Positions 52,129 through 61,866 of a stretch of DNA of 64,000 bases are shown here, piece after piece; the stretch's first letter is position 1; each line of letters opens with the position of its first letter. This stretch comes from Anaerotignum propionicum. GTDB taxonomy: Bacteria; Bacillota; Clostridia; Lachnospirales; Anaerotignaceae. Location: assembly GCF_024461735.1 (NCBI RefSeq), contig NZ_JANGAD010000006.1, forward strand, positions 62,001 to 126,000, given 5' to 3'. Made by a program: the position numbers and the translations under genes. The notes beneath the pieces were generated by a model. The model saw only the letters and a program-made list of their open reading frames with translations, searched no databases and was not told where the DNA came from.

Positions 52129-53037
52129 TTAAAATTCCCCAACAATTTTCACTTCTGTCTCCAAAGAGACACCGAATTTATCAAACACTGTTTGCTGGCA
52201 AAAGGAAATTAAATCAAGGATATCTTGTGTTGTGGCATTACCTTTATTTATTACGAAACCGGCATGCTTTTCAGAAACCTGTGCACCGCCAATGCTCTTA
52301 CCTTTTAAATCTGCATCTTGTATTAATTTACCTGCAAAATATCCCTCAGGACGTTTAAAAGTACTGCCTGCACTAGGAAATTGCAAAGGCTGTTTCTCTC
52401 TTCGTTGCTCCCCAAGTTCCTTCATTCTGTTTTTAATTTCATCTATATTTCCCTTTTTCAGGCGTAGAATAGCATTTAAGAGAATATATTCTTTTTCTGG
52501 TAAAACACTGTGACGATAGGATAAGTGTAAATCTTCAGCCAGAATGGTTTTTACCTCTAATTCTTTTGTTAAAATATCTGCCGAAATTAAAACATCCTTC
52601 ATTTCCCCGCCATAGGCACCAGCATTCATGGTAACGGCACCACCTAATGAACCTGGAATGCCCGAAGCAAATTCCAGCCCTGTCAGACTATTTTCTGCCG
52701 CCTTTGCGGATAAAGTGGATAGTAATACGCCACCTTGGGCATAAATGGTTTCTCCATCTACTGATATTTCAGACATTCTTCCGCCAATATGCAACACTGC
52801 ACCACGAATGCCCTTATCACTGACCAAAAGATTACTTCCATTCCCAATAACCAAAATAGGTATGTGGTGTTTCTGCAAAATCTCAATGCTTGCTTTTACT
52901 TCCTCCAAGCTCTTTGGCATAATAAAAATATCCGCAGGCCCACCTGTACGAAAAGTAGTATGTCCACTCATTGGTTCTGCCAATGCAACGGCATCCTCAC
53001 CAAGTTTTAGGCGTAATGCCTCAACTACTGTATCCAT
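52129..53037 (-). CDS. murB: UDP-N-acetylenolpyruvoylglucosamine reductase
   Basis: FAD enzyme that reduces UDP-GlcNAc-enolpyruvate to UDP-MurNAc for peptidoglycan. The 302 residues include HTTFRTGGPAD, the FAD-binding GNGSNLLVSDKGIRG, SGIPGSLGGAVTMNAGAYGG, YRHSVLP and the proton-donor serine loop FPSAGSTFKRPEG, typical of type II MurB. AGGAAGGTGA precedes the ATG. It follows hprK after 12 bases in the operon. Confidence 0.96.
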   Translation of the reverse strand: MDTVVEALRLKLGEDAVALAEPMSGHTTFRTGGPADIFIMPKSLEEVKASIEILQKHHIPILVIGNGSNLLVSDKGIRGAVLHIGGRMSEISVDGETIYAQGGVLLSTLSAKAAENSLTGLEFASGIPGSLGGAVTMNAGAYGGEMKDVLISADILTKELEVKTILAEDLHLSYRHSVLPEKEYILLNAILRLKKGNIDEIKNRMKELGEQRREKQPLQFPSAGSTFKRPEGYFAGKLIQDADLKGKSIGGAQVSEKHAGFVINKGNATTQDILDLISFCQQTVFDKFGVSLETEVKIVGEF

Positions 53038-53049
53038 TTAGTCACCTTC

Positions 53050-53982
53050 CTATTCTGCCTCAGTACGATTGTTTTTTAATATCTTATTCTCAAATTCTAC
53101 TGCTGTGCTAGTTCCCATTTTCTTCTGGCGGTTACTGATTGCCGCAGACTCACAAATTACTGCAACGTTTCTGCCGGGACGAATGGGAATGGTATTACAA
53201 AGTACTTTATTCCCTAAAATTTCGATATATTCCTCACTTAAGCCCAAACGGTCATAAGAGCATTGGTTTCCATCCCAAATCTCAAGTTTGATTACCAGAT
53301 CAATGGATTTTAACTGTTTTACTGCACCAATACCAAATAATTCTTTTACATTAATAACACCGATGCCTCGTAATTCAATAAGATACCGAATCAGCTCTGG
53401 GCAAGTGCCTACAAGGGTCTGATCTGCAATTTTTTTAATTTCAACCGCATCATCGGCAATCAAACGATGACCTCTTTTAATCAGCTCCAACGCAGTTTCA
53501 CTCTTACCGATGCCGCTGGCACCAGTAATCAGTACACCCTCCCCATAAATATCTACCAAAACACCATGCATCATAACACGATCCGCCAGTTCTCCTCGTA
53601 ACCACATAATCAGTTCCGCGGCAAGGTCCGTGGTGGTTTTATTTGTCCGAAAAATGGGGATGCCATATTTTCTTCCATAATAAAGCATTTCAGGAAAAAC
53701 CTCTAGATTTTTGCAAATAATTAAGCATGGAATATGATATTCAAATAACTGACAAATGGCTTCATCCCTTGCTTGGGCATTCAATGTTTGTAAATACCCA
53801 TGCTCAACTCTGCCGATAATTTGTAATCTATCATTATCAAAACGATGATAAAACCCAGTAAGCTGTAACGCAGGACGATTGATTTCTTTACGGGTTATCA
53901 CTCTTCCAGAAATATCTATCTCAGGTAAAATTGCTTCCAATTGAAATTCTTCAACTATTTTTGTTAGTTTTGCACTGTACAT
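53050..53982 (-). CDS. hprK: HPr kinase/phosphorylase
   Basis: Bifunctional enzyme that phosphorylates and dephosphorylates the regulatory serine of HPr/Crh, the central switch of Firmicute carbon catabolite repression. The 310 residues contain Walker A GASGIGKS (154-161), HRLIADDAVEI and the signature LRGIGVINVKELFGIGAV. The N-terminal domain is of normal length. AGGAGG precedes the ATG. Its probable substrate paralogue is encoded four genes downstream in the same operon (49987-50229). Confidence 0.96.
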   Translation of the reverse strand: MYSAKLTKIVEEFQLEAILPEIDISGRVITRKEINRPALQLTGFYHRFDNDRLQIIGRVEHGYLQTLNAQARDEAICQLFEYHIPCLIICKNLEVFPEMLYYGRKYGIPIFRTNKTTTDLAAELIMWLRGELADRVMMHGVLVDIYGEGVLITGASGIGKSETALELIKRGHRLIADDAVEIKKIADQTLVGTCPELIRYLIELRGIGVINVKELFGIGAVKQLKSIDLVIKLEIWDGNQCSYDRLGLSEEYIEILGNKVLCNTIPIRPGRNVAVICESAAISNRQKKMGTSTAVEFENKILKNNRTEAE

Positions 53983-54036
53983 AAAAACCTCCTAAGGCTT
54001 CAAACTTATACCTACTGCTATCATAACCCAAAAAGG

Positions 54037-55899
54037 TTAATTTTGCAATTCATCCTGATGGAAAAAGGCATAAACCTGCTCCGCCGAAGGAATGTTCATT
54101 TCTGTTACTTCTAAAAGGTCTCCCACCTCGGCACGAGCAATGTCCTCTATAGAGCCAAAATGCCGCATCAAAGCCTTTCTGCGAACTTCGCCAATCCCTT
54201 TGATATCCTCTAAAACAGAATGAAGCCCTGCCTCTTGCCTTAGTTTTCGATGATAGGTTATTGCAAAGCGGTGAACCTCATCTTGTATTCTTGTCAGAAG
54301 CTTAAAACCTTCAGAAGTATAGGGTATTTTGATTTCTTCGCCATCAAATAGCAGTCCTCGTGTACGATGCTTATCATCCTTTATCATGCCGCAAACAGGA
54401 ATATTCATACCAAAGGATAGTAAAACCTCCTCGGCAGCGCTTACTTGTATTTTTCCGCCATCCATAAAAATCAAATCAGGCAGACGGGTAAAGCTGCTGG
54501 TTTTACCCTCAGCCTTTTCCTTTAATGCATGATTCAGGCGACGGGTAATGACTTCCTTCATTGAGGCATAATCATTGGCACCAATGACTGTTTTGATGCG
54601 AAACTTTCGGTAATCACTATTTTTCGATTTACCGTCTTCAAAAACCACCATAGAACCAACGGATTCAAATCCTTGGGTATTGGAAATATCATATGCCTCA
54701 ACCCGGTGTAATGTCCCTTCGATTCCTAAAGCCTGGCGCAGCTCCTCCATCGCCCCTTTGGTGCGCTGTTCCTCTCTTCTAAGCTTTTCACCAAACTGTT
54801 CAAAAATCAGCATTGCATTTTTATGAGCCAGTTCAACCAGTTTCTGTTTTTCTCCTTTTATTGGAACGGTAAAAACAACTTTACCTTCCCTTTTTCCCGA
54901 GAAATATTCTAACAAAAGTTCTTTTTCCTCGGGAACCAAGTCCTCTTGCAGAATAATTTCCCTGGGAATATAAGCAGTACCTGTATAAAATTGCTGAACA
55001 AAAGCAGTTAATATTTCACTGCGGCTTTGCTCTTCCGAAGCGGTCATGGTGAAGTTTTCTCTTCCTGTCATTTTTCCATCACGGATAAAGAAAACTTGAA
55101 CCAAGCATTCATGGAAGGCACGAACCATTGCGATGACATCAGCATCACCCACAGACATATTTGCCATCTTTTGTTTTTGAGCAACACTCTGCACAGCACG
55201 AATTTTGTCTCTTAATGCCGCAGCTTTTTCGTAGTCCATATTTTCTGCAGCTTCTGCCATTTCAGCTTCCATTTTTTTACGAATGCCGTCATGCTTTCCT
55301 TCCAGAAAATCCATGGCATCCTTGATAAATTCCTTATACTCATCAGATGCTATTGCGCCACTGCATGGTGCTAGGCACTGCCCAATATGATGATTTAAAC
55401 AAGGACGTTCCTTTCCGATTTCTTTTGGTAGGTTTTTTTTGCATTTACGAATGGGAAATAGCTTATGCAACGTTTCTACAGTCTCTTTCACTGCCAAACC
55501 ATCGGTATAAGGGCCATAGTATTTAGCTTTATCTTTATCCAAACGCCTTGTAATAAAAATTCGAGGAAATTCCTCTTGAATGGTCACCTTAATATAGGGA
55601 TAGGATTTGTCATCCTTCAGCATGATGTTGTAATAAGGCTCATGTTGTTTAATTAAATTACATTCTAAAATCAATGCTTCCAGTTCTGAATCGGTAACAA
55701 TATACTCAAATTCCACAATCTGCGGTACCATTGCTCTGGTTTTTGCAGTTAGATTTTTGTTGCTCTGAAAATATTGGCGAACTCTATTTTTTAAATTAAT
55801 TGCCTTCCCTACATATATAATGTGTCCCTTATCATTTTTCATAAGGTAAACCCCTGGTTTTTGGGGAAGCTTCTTTAATTCTTCGCTGATATCAAACAC
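54037..55899 (-). CDS. uvrC: excinuclease ABC subunit C
   Basis: Makes both incisions in nucleotide-excision repair. The 620 residues show the N-terminal GIY-YIG nuclease (KPGVYLMKNDKGHIIYVGKA), a cysteine segment CLNHHIGQCLAPC, the UvrB-binding UVR motif (DYEKAAALRDKIRAVQ), the RNase H-like second nuclease with VEAYDISNTQG and LPDLIFMDGGKIQVSAAEE, and a C-terminal helix-hairpin-helix pair (LEDIKGIGEVRRKALMRHFG). Start is GTG at 55899 with AGAAGGTGA upstream. It heads the uvrC-hprK-murB-rapZ-whiA run. Confidence 0.97.
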   Translation of the reverse strand: MFDISEELKKLPQKPGVYLMKNDKGHIIYVGKAINLKNRVRQYFQSNKNLTAKTRAMVPQIVEFEYIVTDSELEALILECNLIKQHEPYYNIMLKDDKSYPYIKVTIQEEFPRIFITRRLDKDKAKYYGPYTDGLAVKETVETLHKLFPIRKCKKNLPKEIGKERPCLNHHIGQCLAPCSGAIASDEYKEFIKDAMDFLEGKHDGIRKKMEAEMAEAAENMDYEKAAALRDKIRAVQSVAQKQKMANMSVGDADVIAMVRAFHECLVQVFFIRDGKMTGRENFTMTASEEQSRSEILTAFVQQFYTGTAYIPREIILQEDLVPEEKELLLEYFSGKREGKVVFTVPIKGEKQKLVELAHKNAMLIFEQFGEKLRREEQRTKGAMEELRQALGIEGTLHRVEAYDISNTQGFESVGSMVVFEDGKSKNSDYRKFRIKTVIGANDYASMKEVITRRLNHALKEKAEGKTSSFTRLPDLIFMDGGKIQVSAAEEVLLSFGMNIPVCGMIKDDKHRTRGLLFDGEEIKIPYTSEGFKLLTRIQDEVHRFAITYHRKLRQEAGLHSVLEDIKGIGEVRRKALMRHFGSIEDIARAEVGDLLEVTEMNIPSAEQVYAFFHQDELQN

Positions 55900-56280
55900 G
55901 TTCTCACCTTCTCTATGAGCGTATGTGTAGCTTTCCTAAAATGCTTAATTTCTACGATTTTACACACGTATTGCTCTATTCATCCTATTTTAATTTTATC
56001 TGAAACGGATTTTTTGAGAAAAACCCCATATTTACAATTATTTATAAACACAATGCAAAAAAGACAGGCCATGAAGACGACCTTTTGTCTCTTACCGAAT
56101 ACATAGTATTATAAAGGACTTCAAGTAAAATAGGAAGAGGTTTTGTAAATACTTTGATGGCTATTTGTGTTATAAAAGCTTTGGTGAAATTTTATTTAGA
56201 TACGTTATCTTTCGTTTTTTTAAGGTATGTTTAAATGAAAGGAAGTAAAATGAACCAAAAAGCTTGAAAGGATGAAATGA
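55900..56280. other. divergent intergenic region uvrC / cotH
   Basis: AT-rich DNA between divergent genes. I see a ribosome site (GAAAGGATGAA) before the CotH-like gene but no convincing -35/-10 pair for either direction and no repeat or structured element. Confidence 0.4.
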
Positions 56281-57870
56281 ATGAAACGAATGATATCAAC
56301 TTTGCTTTGTTTAACGTTACTGCTAGGTTCAACCGGTTGCAGCAATGCCCAAGGAGCAGAATCTGACAGTAAGGAATACGCCAATGCTCTTTTTAACGAC
56401 AGCTATGTACATACCATAGATATTCAAATTGATGAGGATAGCTGGGCAGACTTACTGGAAAATCCAATGGAGAAAACGAAGTATAAATCCACCGTTGTAA
56501 TTGATGGAAACACGGTTGAAAATGTTTCCTTTGCCACAAAAGGAAACTCTTCTCTTTCTCAGGTGGCAGATAGTGAAAGTGATCGGTATAGTTTTAAAAT
56601 CAATTTTGGCAAATTTACAGAAGGCCAAACTTATGTTGGTTTGGATAAATTAAATTTGCAAAATATATGCTCCGATGCCACTTATATGAAAGACTATTTG
56701 GCGTATGAAATCATGAAAGAAAGCGGTGTTGCATCTCCCCTTACAAGCTATGTTTCCCTTTCCATTAACGGTGAGGTCTATGGTTTATACTTGGCTTTAG
56801 AGGATATAAGCGATTCTTTCTTGGAACGGACCTATGGCGCAGATTACGGAGAGCTTTATAAGCCGGAAACCGAAATGTTAGGCAATATGGGACAGCATGA
56901 TAAGAAAAACATGGAGCCTCCCCAGGGTATGGAAATGCCGGAAGGCATGGAACGCCCTGAAAATGACACACAAAGACAAATACCTACTAACGAAGAAAAA
57001 ACAGATATGCCTAAGGGCGAAGGACAACGTCCACAGGGAGGAATGGGTATGGGTGGTACAGCAAAAGGTGCTGACCTTGTCTATACCGATGATGAAATAT
57101 CCAGCTATTCTGATATTTTTGATAATGCCGAAACGGATGCTACAGATGAAGACAAGACACGCTTAATTCAAGCATTAAAACAATTATCAACAGGAGAAGA
57201 CTTGGAAAAATGTGTGGATGTCGATGCAGTGATTCGCTATTTTGTGGCACACAATTTCGTATTGAATGGTGACAGCTATACCGGCTCTATGCTGCACAAC
57301 TATTGGCTTTATGAGGACGACGGAATCCTGTCTATGCTCCCATGGGACTATAATCTTGCCTTTGGTGGATTCCATATGAAAGGTGATAATGATGCAACAA
57401 GCATTGTAAATACAGCCATTGATACGCCTTTAGATGAACAAAATGTAGGCAATAGGCCTATGTGGGATAAGGTGATGGCAAAGGAAGAAAATTTACAGCT
57501 ATATCATGAATATTTTAACACTTTAATTACTGATTACTTTGAGTCCGGCAAATTTGAAAGCACGGTTAGTCGTGTTTCTGCAATGATTCGACCTTACGTA
57601 GAAAGTGATCCAACTGCGTGGTATACAGTCGAAGAATTTGACACAGCTGTGGATACCATTACCCAATTCTGTCTCCTTCGTGCCCAGAGCATTCGCAGTC
57701 AGCTTGATGGCACCCTTGCTTCTACCACGGCAGAACAAAAAACAGCAAATTTGATAGATGCAAGTACAATTGACATCTCCACCATGGGAAGTCAAGGAAA
57801 AGGCAGAGGAGATGAGGGAAAAAGAAATCCCCAAGAAGAAAAAGCAGTAACAGCCGAAAAAGAAAAATGA
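56281..57870 (+). CDS. CotH-kinase family lipoprotein
   Basis: A 529-residue exported protein of the CotH family. The signal peptide ends at GSTGC with lipidated Cys20. The N-terminal domain has the extended-substrate pattern TKYKSTVVIDGNTVENVSFATKG-like (visible in parts), then RYSFKINFGKFTEG, GLDKLNLQNICSDATYMKDY and GEVYGLYLALEDISDSFLE. The C-terminal kinase region has MLHNYWLYEDDG and SMLPWDYNLAFGG, where CotH kinases have the catalytic Asp. Between them, about residues 205-265, lies a Met/Pro/Gly/Glu-rich insert. CotH kinases phosphorylate secreted proteins; the target is unknown. It stands alone on its strand. Confidence 0.87.
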   Translation: MKRMISTLLCLTLLLGSTGCSNAQGAESDSKEYANALFNDSYVHTIDIQIDEDSWADLLENPMEKTKYKSTVVIDGNTVENVSFATKGNSSLSQVADSESDRYSFKINFGKFTEGQTYVGLDKLNLQNICSDATYMKDYLAYEIMKESGVASPLTSYVSLSINGEVYGLYLALEDISDSFLERTYGADYGELYKPETEMLGNMGQHDKKNMEPPQGMEMPEGMERPENDTQRQIPTNEEKTDMPKGEGQRPQGGMGMGGTAKGADLVYTDDEISSYSDIFDNAETDATDEDKTRLIQALKQLSTGEDLEKCVDVDAVIRYFVAHNFVLNGDSYTGSMLHNYWLYEDDGILSMLPWDYNLAFGGFHMKGDNDATSIVNTAIDTPLDEQNVGNRPMWDKVMAKEENLQLYHEYFNTLITDYFESGKFESTVSRVSAMIRPYVESDPTAWYTVEEFDTAVDTITQFCLLRAQSIRSQLDGTLASTTAEQKTANLIDASTIDISTMGSQGKGRGDEGKRNPQEEKAVTAEKEK

Positions 57871-57913
57871 TTTGCTAAAATTTAGATTGAAAAGTTTATA
57901 AATAAAGTTTAAC

Positions 57914-57950
57914 AAGGCTTGAAATTGTTGAAACAGCAATTTCAAGCCTT
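57914..57950 (+). terminator. hairpin after cotH-like gene
   Basis: AAGGCTTGAAATTG 57914-57927 is a perfect inverted repeat of 57937-57950. The following bases are A-rich rather than T-rich, so the stop may be weak. Confidence 0.5.
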
Positions 57951-57956
57951 AAAATC

Positions 57957-58017
57957 TAAAAAAACCTTCTATGTAGCAAAGGTATTTTCATAAACACCAA
58001 TCTCCATAGAAGGTTTT
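57957..58017 (-). terminator. terminator after flippase gene
   Basis: AAAACCTTCTATG 57961-57973 and CATAGAAGGTTTT 58005-58017 are a perfect 13-bp inverted repeat; on the minus strand the stem runs into T7. Confidence 0.78.
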
Positions 58018-58090
58018 GATATTAAAAGATAACCTATCTCATTGGAATTGCAGACAAACAATCTATTACCTAGGTAATCAAATCATATAA

Positions 58091-59719
58091 TTATATCATA
58101 CGAAAGCGTCTTAAAATACCAATAAGTTTTGTACCCATAGGCAAGCTACGTAAATCTTCCTCTGTAATTCCACCAATTAAAAGCATTACCAATCCATAAA
58201 CTCCTACCGCAAACATAATTGAAATAAGCGTTGCTAAAGTATTGCTTGGATAGAGCATATTTACAATGTGATATATTGCAAGAGAAGCAATTCCCATAAC
58301 CGTTGAGCCGGCAATGGGTTTTAAGAATGTACCCATCATGTCAAATTTTACCCCAGTAATTCTTGAAAGCATGATTACATCAAAAACACCTGCCACAAAA
58401 TAACATCCTGTTGTTGACAAAACTGCTCCAAGCACATTCAATTGAGGAATTCCAATTAAGACATAGTTTAAAACTATCTTGACAATTGCACCTAACACTG
58501 CACCAATCACAGGGATTTTAATATGTCCGATACCTTGAAGGATTCCTGTTGCAGTTTGGCATAGTGCCAAGAATAGAATAGAAACTGCACCTACCATTAA
58601 GAGCGTTCCACCTTCTTTGGCGTTAGGAAACAGCAATTGAATGATGGGATCACCCAAAACACCAATCCCTACTGCCGCAGGAACAGAAATAATCATAGAA
58701 AGACGAAATGTTAAATTCATTTTTCTACGAACCTGCTTAAACTCCTTTAATTTAACCGAACTTGCAATACTGGGCAAAGCCGCAGTTGCCAAAGCTGTTG
58801 AAATAGAAACTGGCAATGTTGTTAAGGTTACATACTTACCAGAAAGTTGCCCATAAAGTAGCAAGGCCTTTTCATGGGTATGGCCTGTGTTTTCCAGAAT
58901 ATGCATAACCATCTTCATATCAATTAAATTAGTAATACTAAATACCGCTGTACCGGCAATAATTGGCCAAGCTGTTTTCAAAAGCTGCAATATAGTATCT
59001 TTACGGCTTTCTTCGTAGGCCTGATGACATCTTTTTACCTTCTTTTTTATGGTTGGTCGAATTAAAAGGTAACTGAATAAAATCACCAAAAGACCTGCTA
59101 CTGCACCAATACCCGTACCCATCGTGCCACCGGCGGCACCTAAGGGAATATTTTTTTGTCCCGTAGGTACACCATAGCTTAAAAACAGATAGGCAAGATA
59201 GACACTGAAAAAAGCATTAAACACTTGCTCAATAATTTGAGAAATTGCTGTTGGCACCATGGTATTCATTCCTTGAAAATACCCACGGAATGCAGACATA
59301 ATTCCTACAATAAAAATTGTAGGAGATAATGTTAAAATGCAATAATAACCCTCTGGAGCATTAGAAAAGCTTGCCACCTCTTGAGCGAAAACCGCAAGTA
59401 AGACGGCAAATATAAGTCCTAAAGTTCCAGAAACAATCAAAGCACTTTGAAATACTTTATGTGCATTTCGGTATTCCTTTAACGCAAGTCTTTCAGAGAC
59501 CATCTTTGAGATAGCTGCCGGTAAGCCAGCTGAAGAAAGTATGAGTAAAAAAGTATAAATATAGTATCCAGCACTGTAAATACCATTCCCAGAGTCTCCA
59601 ATCATATTGGTTAGAGGTACTCTGTATACAAAGCCTAAAAAGCGTACAAGGATGCTGGCCGTCGCTAAAATGGCGGCCTGCTTGACAAAGGAAGTCTTTC
59701 TATTTACTCGTTCTTCCAT
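58091..59719 (-). CDS. MurJ/SpoVB-type polysaccharide flippase (MOP superfamily)
   Basis: A 542-residue membrane protein with about fourteen helices. The start reads MEERVNRKTSFVKQAAILAT, then LVRFLGFVYRVPLTNMIGDS and GNGIYSAGYYIYTFLLILSS, the typical SpoVB/YtgP N-terminus; FRGYFQGMNTMVPTAISQIIEQ follows. Relatives export lipid-linked cell-wall precursors or polysaccharide units. The ATG at 59719 follows GAGG by six bases; an earlier ATG at 59737 has no site. It starts 27 bases after typA and is probably co-transcribed. Confidence 0.9.
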   Translation of the reverse strand: MEERVNRKTSFVKQAAILATASILVRFLGFVYRVPLTNMIGDSGNGIYSAGYYIYTFLLILSSAGLPAAISKMVSERLALKEYRNAHKVFQSALIVSGTLGLIFAVLLAVFAQEVASFSNAPEGYYCILTLSPTIFIVGIMSAFRGYFQGMNTMVPTAISQIIEQVFNAFFSVYLAYLFLSYGVPTGQKNIPLGAAGGTMGTGIGAVAGLLVILFSYLLIRPTIKKKVKRCHQAYEESRKDTILQLLKTAWPIIAGTAVFSITNLIDMKMVMHILENTGHTHEKALLLYGQLSGKYVTLTTLPVSISTALATAALPSIASSVKLKEFKQVRRKMNLTFRLSMIISVPAAVGIGVLGDPIIQLLFPNAKEGGTLLMVGAVSILFLALCQTATGILQGIGHIKIPVIGAVLGAIVKIVLNYVLIGIPQLNVLGAVLSTTGCYFVAGVFDVIMLSRITGVKFDMMGTFLKPIAGSTVMGIASLAIYHIVNMLYPSNTLATLISIMFAVGVYGLVMLLIGGITEEDLRSLPMGTKLIGILRRFRMI

Positions 59720-59746
59720 ATCACACCTCATACTCACTCATACTCA

Positions 59747-61576
59747 TTAATTACTACGTGCTTTTTGCTTTCTGCGAAGGTTATTGTCCAAAATCTTTTT
59801 GCGCATACGCAGATTTATTGGTGTCACTTCCAAAAGCTCGTCCTCACCAATAAACTCCATGCACTGTTCCAAAGACATTTGAATTGGTGTGGTCAGACGC
59901 AATGAATCGTCGGAACCAGAAGAACGTGTATTGGTAAGCTGTTTCTTTTTGCACACATTAATATCCATATCATCTACACGAGCATTTCTACCCACAATCA
60001 TTCCTTCGTATACCTTAACGCCGGCACCGATGAACAAATTGCCTCTTTCTTGGGCATTGTATAAACCATAGGTAATTGCCTCGCCACTTTCAAAAGCCAC
60101 CAAGGACCCTTGAGAACGCATGGGGATTTCCCCTTTATAGGGTTCGTATCCTTCAAAAATTGAGTTCAGGATACCATTTCCTTTTGTATCTGTTAAAAAC
60201 TCGTTACGATAACCAATCAATCCTCTGGCAGGAATGGTAAACTCCAAACGAGTATATCCTCCCTTTGAGGGATACATATTTGTCATTTCACCTTTTCTGG
60301 AGCCAAGCTTTTCAATTACATTCCCAACAAACTCTTCAGGAACATCGATTGTAACAAATTCCATAGGCTCACATTGTTTTCCGTCAATTTCTTTGAATAA
60401 AACTTCGGGTTTAGAAACCTGAAATTCAAAGCCTTCACGGCGCAATGTTTCAATCAAAATTGAAAGATGCAGTTCCCCTCTGCCGGAAACTCGCATACAA
60501 TCCATGGATTCAGTATCTTCCACTCTAAGACTAACGTCTGTGTTCAATTCTTTATATAATCTATCTCTTACCTGACGAGAAGTAACGAACTTACCATCCT
60601 GTCCAGCAAAAGGACTATCATTAACAGCGAAATTCATAGATAAAGTAGGTTCAGAAATCTTTACAAAAGGCAGTGCCTCCGGTTTATCGGGAGAGCAAAT
60701 GGTGTCACCAATCATAATGTTTTCGATACCACTAATAGCAACAATATTACCCACACTTGCCTCTTTTACTTCAACTCGTTGCAAACCTTCAAAAAGATAT
60801 AACTTTGAAATACGCAGTTTTTTCAATGAATCCTCATCATGCATATTCAAAACAACAACTTCATCATTCACATGAATTGTGCCGTTTTCAATTTTGCCAA
60901 TACCAATACGACCAACGTATTCGCTGTAGTCAATGGTAGAAATTAACGCCTGCAAAGGCGCATCTAAAATACCCTTGGGGCCTGGAACATGATTGATGAT
61001 CGCTTCAAACAAAGGCATCATATCCCCTTCTCTGGCGGAGGAATCTGTGGAAGCATAACCCCCTCTTGCAGAAGCAAAAACAAAGGGAGAATCTAACTGC
61101 TTTTCACTGGCATCCAGCTCCATAAAAAGCTCCAGAACTTCATCCACAACTTCATCAGGACGTGCTTCGGGTCTGTCAACCTTGTTCACACAAACGACAA
61201 CGGGGTGGTCTAACTCAAGAGCCTTACGTAATACGAATTTTGTTTGAGGCATAGGTCCTTCAAAAGCATCAACAACTAAAACAACGCCATCTACCATTTT
61301 CAATACACGTTCTACCTCACCGCCAAAATCCGCGTGCCCGGGGGTATCAATAATATTGATTTTGGTGTCATGAAAGTTTACAGCAGTATTTTTGGAAAGA
61401 ATGGTAATGCCTCTTTCACGTTCAATATCACCACTGTCCATTACTCGTTCTTGTACCACTTGATTTGAGCGGAAAATACCACTCTGACGCAGTAACTGGT
61501 CAACCAGCGTTGTTTTGCCATGATCAACATGGGCGATGATTGCCACATTTCTAATATTTTCGATCTTTTGTTCCAT
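59747..61576 (-). CDS. typA: ribosome-associated GTPase TypA/BipA
   Basis: Translational GTPase of the EF-G-like family, needed for ribosome assembly and growth in stress or cold. The 609 residues carry the G motifs [34 protein letters not shown] and [12 protein letters not shown], then domain II, and the BipA-specific C-terminal domain with [20 protein letters not shown] and [13 protein letters not shown] at 61576 has GGAG six bases upstream; a TTG at 61588 lies within that site. It shares a transcript with the flippase gene. Confidence 0.97.
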   Translation of the reverse strand: MEQKIENIRNVAIIAHVDHGKTTLVDQLLRQSGIFRSNQVVQERVMDSGDIERERGITILSKNTAVNFHDTKINIIDTPGHADFGGEVERVLKMVDGVVLVVDAFEGPMPQTKFVLRKALELDHPVVVCVNKVDRPEARPDEVVDEVLELFMELDASEKQLDSPFVFASARGGYASTDSSAREGDMMPLFEAIINHVPGPKGILDAPLQALISTIDYSEYVGRIGIGKIENGTIHVNDEVVVLNMHDEDSLKKLRISKLYLFEGLQRVEVKEASVGNIVAISGIENIMIGDTICSPDKPEALPFVKISEPTLSMNFAVNDSPFAGQDGKFVTSRQVRDRLYKELNTDVSLRVEDTESMDCMRVSGRGELHLSILIETLRREGFEFQVSKPEVLFKEIDGKQCEPMEFVTIDVPEEFVGNVIEKLGSRKGEMTNMYPSKGGYTRLEFTIPARGLIGYRNEFLTDTKGNGILNSIFEGYEPYKGEIPMRSQGSLVAFESGEAITYGLYNAQERGNLFIGAGVKVYEGMIVGRNARVDDMDINVCKKKQLTNTRSSGSDDSLRLTTPIQMSLEQCMEFIGEDELLEVTPINLRMRKKILDNNLRRKQKARSN

Positions 61577-61615
61577 AACAAGCTCCAATCGTTTCTAAAA
61601 TTTAAACATCGTTAT

Positions 61616-61644
61616 ATTGTAGCACAGGGTTTCATGTGATGCAA
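61616..61644 (-). promoter_or_regulatory. SigmaA promoter of typA
   Basis: On the minus strand TTGCAT (61644-61639) and TACAAT (61621-61616) are 17 bases apart. Confidence 0.65.
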
Positions 61645-61734
61645 TTATTCTTTGTCAAAAAAAGTTGTTTTTTTTCATTTTTTTGTAAATTCAGGAAGTC
61701 TTTTAAGAAAAACCCTTCATTCCATCTCAAAAAT

Positions 61735-61866
61735 AAAGGATAAAAGCGAATGCCCCACCAAGGATTATTCCCAGGGGGGCAGACGAATACTCTATGTTTT
61801 ATCGTTTTTGGTGTACTTTTACCGAAAGCTGGCAATAAAAAAATGACAGCCAACTGATAATACACC
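61735..61866 (-). terminator. two-hairpin element after the EAL/GGDEF gene
   Basis: Directly after the stop codon GGTGTA (61866-61861) pairs with TACACC (61815-61810), enclosing an AG-TGGC/GCCA-CT stem. Then a GC-rich stem TGCCCC/GGGGCA (61751-61756 with 6176-type arm 61776-61781, plus CC/GG with a bulged A) sits inside an outer GATAAAA/TTTTATC pair (61739-61745 with 61797-61803). T-rich sequence follows on the minus strand. A terminator is likely, but the structure is unusually elaborate. Confidence 0.45.

Noticed and set aside
61632..61865. Small open frames on both strands (64 and 77 codons) between typA and the EAL gene
   Set aside because: Both overlap the hairpins and the typA promoter, use TTG or GTG starts and lack ribosome sites.
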